DNA from: Ochotona curzoniae
Lineage: Eukaryota; Chordata; Mammalia; Lagomorpha; Ochotonidae
Reading direction: 5' to 3'
DNA length: 64,000 nt
Assembly: GCF_017591425.1 (NCBI RefSeq)
Contig: NW_024467106.1
Location: 27,704,501-27,768,500 of the forward strand
Part shown: piece after piece, positions 59,611 through 64,000 of the stretch
How the letters are laid out: each line of letters begins with the position of its first letter
Position numbering within the stretch: the stretch's first letter is position 1
Program-made: the position numbers and the translations under genes
The notes under the pieces: model-generated
The model's input: the letters and a program-made list of their open reading frames with translations, nothing else
The model's database searches: none
Told to the model about the DNA's origin: nothing

Positions 59611-59763
59611 CTCTGCCTGGGGAATCTCTGGTGAAATAGGGGAGGTCCCTGCATACTCTGTGTGGTCCTGTAACTGGCAGACACCAACGTGCTCCTGAGG
59701 GCAGAGTTTCAGCCCCAGGTCTGAAGAAGGAGTTCTTAGGTAGACTGGAGGAAAGGTATTTTT

Positions 59764-60140
59764 AAAACAAGGCAGGTTTGGGCCCGGCGCGGTGGCGCAA
59801 GTGGTTAAGGTCCTCGCCTAGCACGCCCGGGATCCCATATGGGCGCCGGTTCTAATCCCGGCAGCCCCGCTTCCCTTCCAGCTCCCTGCCTGTGGCCCGG
59901 GAAAGCAGTCGAGGACGGCCCAAGGCTTTGGGACCCTGCACCCGCGTGGGAGACCCGGAAGAGGCTCCTGGCTTCGGATCGGCTTCGGATCGGCATAGTA
60001 TCGGCCGTTGCGCTCACTTGGGGAGTGAATCATCGGATGGAAGATCTTCCTCTCTGTCTCTCCTCTCTGTATATCTGCCTTTCCAATGAGAAAATAATAA
60101 AAATAAATCTTTAAAAAAAAAAAAAAAACAAGGCAGGTTT
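59764..60140 (+). mobile_element. Young C-SINE with 16-bp duplication and internal 11-bp repeat
   Basis: The element 59780-60124 lies between perfect AAAACAAGGCAGGTTT copies at 59764-59779 and 60125-60140. Relative to the copy at 1757 it has a tandem CTTCGGATCGG CTTCGGATCGG at about 59971-59992. It has a long A-tail and intact CpGs. Confidence 0.95.
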
Positions 60141-60729
60141 TTTTTTTTTTTGCAAAGACACAGATCTGGGCCATTAGCAGTCTCCTTCCGAAACTGCCCA
60201 GAGGTTTGGTGTGAGCCCAAGTCCAGGAGGCTCAGAGTTAGTGGAGAGTTAAAGAGCTAGTGCTTCAAGCAGGGCCCTCGGGTATTCCAATCTTGGTACA
60301 CTGTGAGCTCAAACAGGGCAGTTAAACCAGGGTGTAGCACAGTTAAATTTCTATCTAAGAGAAGTTCCATCTACATATGTAAGACCCATCAAGGAGTTCT
60401 CTTCTCTGGCAGATGGGTACATTTGGGAGAAGATAGCCAAAGGAAATAATCCACAACACAAGCAAGCAGAGGGCAACTGTCTGAAGACATTCCCAGCAGC
60501 ACTGCATGTCATGAGAGCATCAAGGGCCAAAGCCAGGTGGTCCACTGTAGACAGCTATCCTCTGGGCAGTGGCCACAGAGGACAATGCTGCAGGCTCTCA
60601 GGTATGGCTCTGACCTACGTTGCCCTCACTCAGGACGGTATGTCAAGCAAGAACGAGCAAGAGTGATCCTTAGCCAGAGTGATCTTATTACAGGAAAATT
60701 CTGAAATACTCTGATCTGGATGTTTTACC

Positions 60730-61445
60730 TTAAATTGCAAAGTCTCCAAAGAAGATATTCCAACAGCCAAAAGGCACTTCGAAATGATGCTCAACATCAT
60801 TAGTCCTTACTCAAGTGTGAATTCAAGCTGTAGTAAGATACCAACTCATACCCACAAGATGACGGTAATCAAATGACAACAGCAAGTACTGGTGATAAGA
60901 GGGTAACTTCTGAACCTGCCTACAGTGCTGGTGGGGGGAAGGATGCAGCCACTGTGGGAAACAGTCTGGTGGTTCCTCCAGAGCTTAAACATAGAATTAT
61001 CAACTGACCCAGAAATTTCACTCCTAGGTCCGTATGCAAAAGACTTGAGAACATAGATTCACACAGATCTTTGCACACAAGTGTTCACCACAGCTGTGGT
61101 CACAACAGCCAGAAGGTGGAATGATCTTCATCAACGGAGGAATGGATAAGCAAATGTGCTCTAAACCCAGTAATGAAAAGGAATAAAGAAAACTTCAAGT
61201 AGACTCAAAAGATCATATGTTGTATGGTTCTATTTATATGAAATATCCAGAATAGGTAAATCCATGGACAGAGAGCAATTTCATGGTGGCCAGGGCCTGG
61301 GAGAAGGGGGTTATGCATATGCAATTTTCTTTTGGATGATGGAAGTGTTCTGGAAGTTGATAGAAATGGTGATTTCATGAAGATACTGAGCTTTAAAATG
61401 GTTAACTTTATGTTACATGAATTTCATCTCAAAGGAAAAAAAAAG
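60730..61445 (+). repeat. L1M ORF2-end/3'UTR-like remnant
   Basis: CATTAGTCCTTACTCAAGTG, GTGGGAAACAGTCTGGTGG, CACAACAGCCAGAAGGTGG, ATTTATATGAAATATCCAG and GGTAAATCCATGGACAGAGA follow the typical order of old L1M elements. Stops in all frames. Confidence 0.7.
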
Positions 61446-61574
61446 CCAGTCAGAGCATCCCAATAGTGCCTCAACATAAGAAAAGGTGACCAAATTGGTT
61501 ATTAATTAGAAAAAACGAAAACTATAGCCATAGTAAGGTTCTGAAATGCACCCCTTAGCAATGCTAAACTGAGG

Positions 61575-61812
61575 GGAGCAGGCCTGGCTCCTGCTTGGGA
61601 TACCTGCATCTCATGTGCCTTTATAGGTTCACATCTTGACCTTCCAGTTCTGATTCAGCTTCTGGTTGGTGTACCCAGGAAAGCAGCTGAGGATAGCTGA
61701 GTTTGTGCATCCCTGCTGCTGCATCCCAGTTCTTAGACCCATTTGAAGAGTGAATCAACAGGCAGATCTCTCTCTCTCTCACTCTGCTTTATAAATGAAC
61801 CATATCTAAAAC
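61575..61812 (+). mobile_element. C-SINE, old
   Basis: GGTGTACCCAGGAAAGCAGC, GAAGAGTGAATCAACAGGC, the TCTCTCTC run and TTTATAAATGAACC tail are C-SINE-like but diverged. Confidence 0.7.
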
Positions 61813-62700
61813 ACTGAAATAAAATCCAATAACAAGATGAAGTGCTGGTGAGAACGTGAAGAAATATGACTCTCACTTCTGAGGGACCACATGTGTCACA
61901 CTCACTACAGTGAAAGACATGCTGGCATTGTCAACTCGGAGGGTGGTGTCGCCCAACACTCCACTTGTGGGACAGCAAGGAAATGATGCTTATACAAGGT
62001 GCACAGGAGAGTGTGGGCAGGTATCTGAGTTTTCGGCCTGGTTTATATGAACTTCGCTCTGTGGTAAATCACTGGCCTGAACTTGTAGCATATACCCTCT
62101 GGATGGTTGTTATTTTCATCTATAACTGGATCAAGTAAAAACAAACAATTTACAAACATCTGCACTTTATTAACAGGAAGAAATGACTGGTGCCCTCCCT
62201 TGTTTGCCCCAACAGGCACCCTCTGGTCCTCTGAAACAACTGGCTGTCCAGAGGATACTCTAAGGAAGGGGTGACACTGTCTTCCAGCGTAGCCCCACTC
62301 CAAGAGGCCACAGCAGTGACACCTAAAGACAAGGATCTCTTTCCGGATGAGGGTGGCTGTGCACTGGACACGCTGCCGAGCAAAGCCACAGCACGACATT
62401 GACTGCCTCTGAGCGAGAAGTCCCCGGCACCAGTGTGTATCAGACCCTGGCTGGGCCTGGCCAGCAGCAGGGCTGGCCCTCAGGATGTATTTGTTGAACT
62501 AAAACCATGTGGAATAATCAAACCCAGACTAGATAAATGCGGCTGTGTTTTGTTTCCCCATGTTTTAAACTGGAGGCACCACAGAGATTAGACACTCTCT
62601 GTTTGATGGGTGGGAAAACAGAGGCTCGTGAAGGGCAGGGTGACTCAGCTCAGCTCACAAAGGAAGTCAGTAATGGGACCCAGCTTGCGTTTTGACTTTC

Positions 62701-62702
<2 letters not shown>

Positions 62703-62752
<50 letters not shown>
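62703..62752. repeat. (GT)25 microsatellite
   Basis: A perfect GT run of 25 units; likely length-polymorphic. Confidence 0.97.
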
Positions 62753-62755
<3 letters not shown>

Positions 62756-63084
62756 GGTGGGGTGGGGAGCAGGGACGTCAGAAAGCAGGAATGATCCACT
62801 GTTGAGCATTTCCATGATGTGTGTGCTACTTTGTGCCTGTGTCCCACCCCACCCCTCTTCCACATACACAGTGGCACTTGGGAGTGGGAGTGTAGCAGGG
62901 GAGGCCTAGAGATACAGGTGGGCTTGGTTATTTCAGGTGGGTCTCTGGGCCCATTTCCCTAGTGCCCTTCGCAGGGCAGGTTAGGTGCCTGCCTTATACC
63001 AGGCTGCCCTAGGGGCTCCACAGGGAAGCCCATGACATCTGGAGACAGGATGCATGCTGTTGTTGTTCTAGCTGTCGGAGGTAG

Positions 63085-63605
63085 ACTGTACAGTCCGTAA
63101 AATTCACCCTTTTAAGTGCACACTTGGACAGGTTTCAATGAAGTCATGAAGTTGCCCAACCACCAACACAGTTGGGTTCTAGAACACTTCTCCAGGGTCC
63201 CTTCACACCATTTGTAGCCAATTGTTGCTTCTCTCCTCAGCCCAGGCAACTACTGAACTGCTGTTTTGTCTTTATAATTTTGTCTTTATAGAAATTGTAT
63301 CTTAAATGAACTGTTAAGATACACAGTTTGTTCTATCTGGCTTGTTGCACCCAGCTGAATGATTTCAAGGTTTGTTCAAACAGTAGCATATATCTGTACT
63401 TCCTTCTTGTTCACTGTTGAGTAATATTTCATTGGATAAATATCCCACCTTTGTTTATTCCCAAGTTGTAGGACCAGTCTGTACCCATTTTGGACCATTA
63501 GAAATAATGCTGCCATGAATGTTTGTATACAAATTGTTGGGAGGACATATGATTCTCTTGACTTGAGTACCTACCCAGAAGCAGAATCCAAGGTTATAGT
63601 GAAAG
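63085..63605 (-). repeat. L1M 3'UTR-like remnant, antisense
   Basis: AAAATTCACCCTTTTAAGTGC, GTTGCCCAACCACCAACACAG, GAGTAATATTTCATTGGAT and CCATTAGAAATAATGCTGCC form the reverse complement of the old L1M 3' region. Confidence 0.65.
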
Positions 63606-63751
63606 TGAAAGTTTAACCTTTTAAGAGACTGCTAACCTGCTTGGAAAATGCATGCTAAGCTCACAACAACCTACCGACAAAGATGCTTCCGGAAGTCACT
63701 CTGTTTACATGTATAACACAGTAATTAAGAGTAAAAATTCAGTAATTGACA

Positions 63752-64000
63752 TTGAAGCACAGGCGGGCAAGCCACTGCCTGCAATGCTGGTACCCATAAG
63801 GGCACTAGTTTGAGTCCCAGATGCTCCGTTTTTTGTCCAGAGCCCTGCTAGTGTCCTGGAAAAGGAGCAGAGATCGGCCCAAGTGCTTGGGTCCCTGCCA
63901 GCCATGTAAGAGATCCAGATGGAATTCCTGTCTTCTGGCTTCAACCTGGTCCAGCCATAGCCCAGTCTCAACTGCCACAACCATTAGAAAAAACACTGGG
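63752..64000 (+). mobile_element. C-SINE, old, running to the window edge
   Basis: GGCGGGCAAGCCACTGCCTG, GTTTGAGTCCCAGATGC, AAGTGCTTGGGTCCCTGCC and CCTGGTCCAGCCATAGCCC are in C-SINE order. The 3' end may lie beyond 64000. Confidence 0.85.

Larger units (their letters stand above)
30250..64000 (-). other. COL15A1: Presumed COL15A1 intron 1 (incomplete)
   Basis: This is 33.8 kb with no recognisable exon. No signal-peptide exon or broad CpG island was seen on the minus strand, so it is inferred to be the large first intron. It holds most of the window's C-SINEs, an MLT1 LTR, L1M pieces, MIR/L2/MER5A remnants, a U2-derived insertion and microsatellites. Non-repeat stretches such as 30990-32700, 35100-36100, 44640-48000 and 49500-50690 show only chance open frames. 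Confidence 0.7.

Overview
This window reads as mammalian nuclear DNA from a lagomorph, more likely a pika (Ochotona) than a rabbit. It carries at least two dozen tRNA-derived lagomorph C-SINEs on both strands. The youngest have perfect target-site duplications and a 5' head (GTGGCGCAAGTGGTTAA) that I associate with pika rather than rabbit. Ancient mammalian MIR, L2, L1M, MER5A and MLT1 remnants and many microsatellites make up most of the rest. There is no bacterial-style gene packing; nearly all long open frames are chance frames or simple-repeat translations.

Only one gene is recognisable: COL15A1 (collagen alpha-1(XV) chain) on the minus strand. Fourteen consecutive coding exons, here called exons 2-15, run from 30249 down to 6292. 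Spliced together they give 1,928 nt, which is 2 nt completing a split codon plus 642 open codons. The order is: the N-terminal thrombospondin/laminin-G-like (TSPN) domain (exon 2); the acidic Ser/Thr-rich non-collagenous NC1 region with its second cysteine, N-glycosylation sequons and Ser-Gly glycosaminoglycan-type motifs (exons 3-6); four related tandem-repeat exons (7-10); the region corresponding to the short COL1 helix and NC2 (exons 11-13); and the start of the COL2 Gly-X-Y helix (exons 14-15). The signal-peptide exon is not visible, so 30250-64000 is inferred to be intron 1. The remaining collagenous exons and the C-terminal restin/endostatin-like part must lie beyond position 1 on the left.

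Layout: 1-6291 is incomplete intron 15, with a 537-nt pure purine tract, a young SINE and an unassigned open frame at the edge. From 6292 to 30249 exons alternate with introns of about 0.3-4.3 kb. From 30250 to 64000 is a gene-free intron with about 16 C-SINE copies, an MLT1 LTR split by a SINE, several L1M pieces, mariner-like inverted-repeat elements, a 33-bp U2 snRNA-derived insertion with a 13-bp duplication, and microsatellites.

The most interesting points are: an apparently eroded COL1 triple helix (four of the six human glycines replaced); a probable GC-AG intron after exon 5; the tailless U2 retrosequence; the long GGAA/GAAA purine tract; and recent SINE insertions. I found no sign of a novel multi-gene system. 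Comparisons with human COL15A1 and repeat consensuses are from memory, not from a search.
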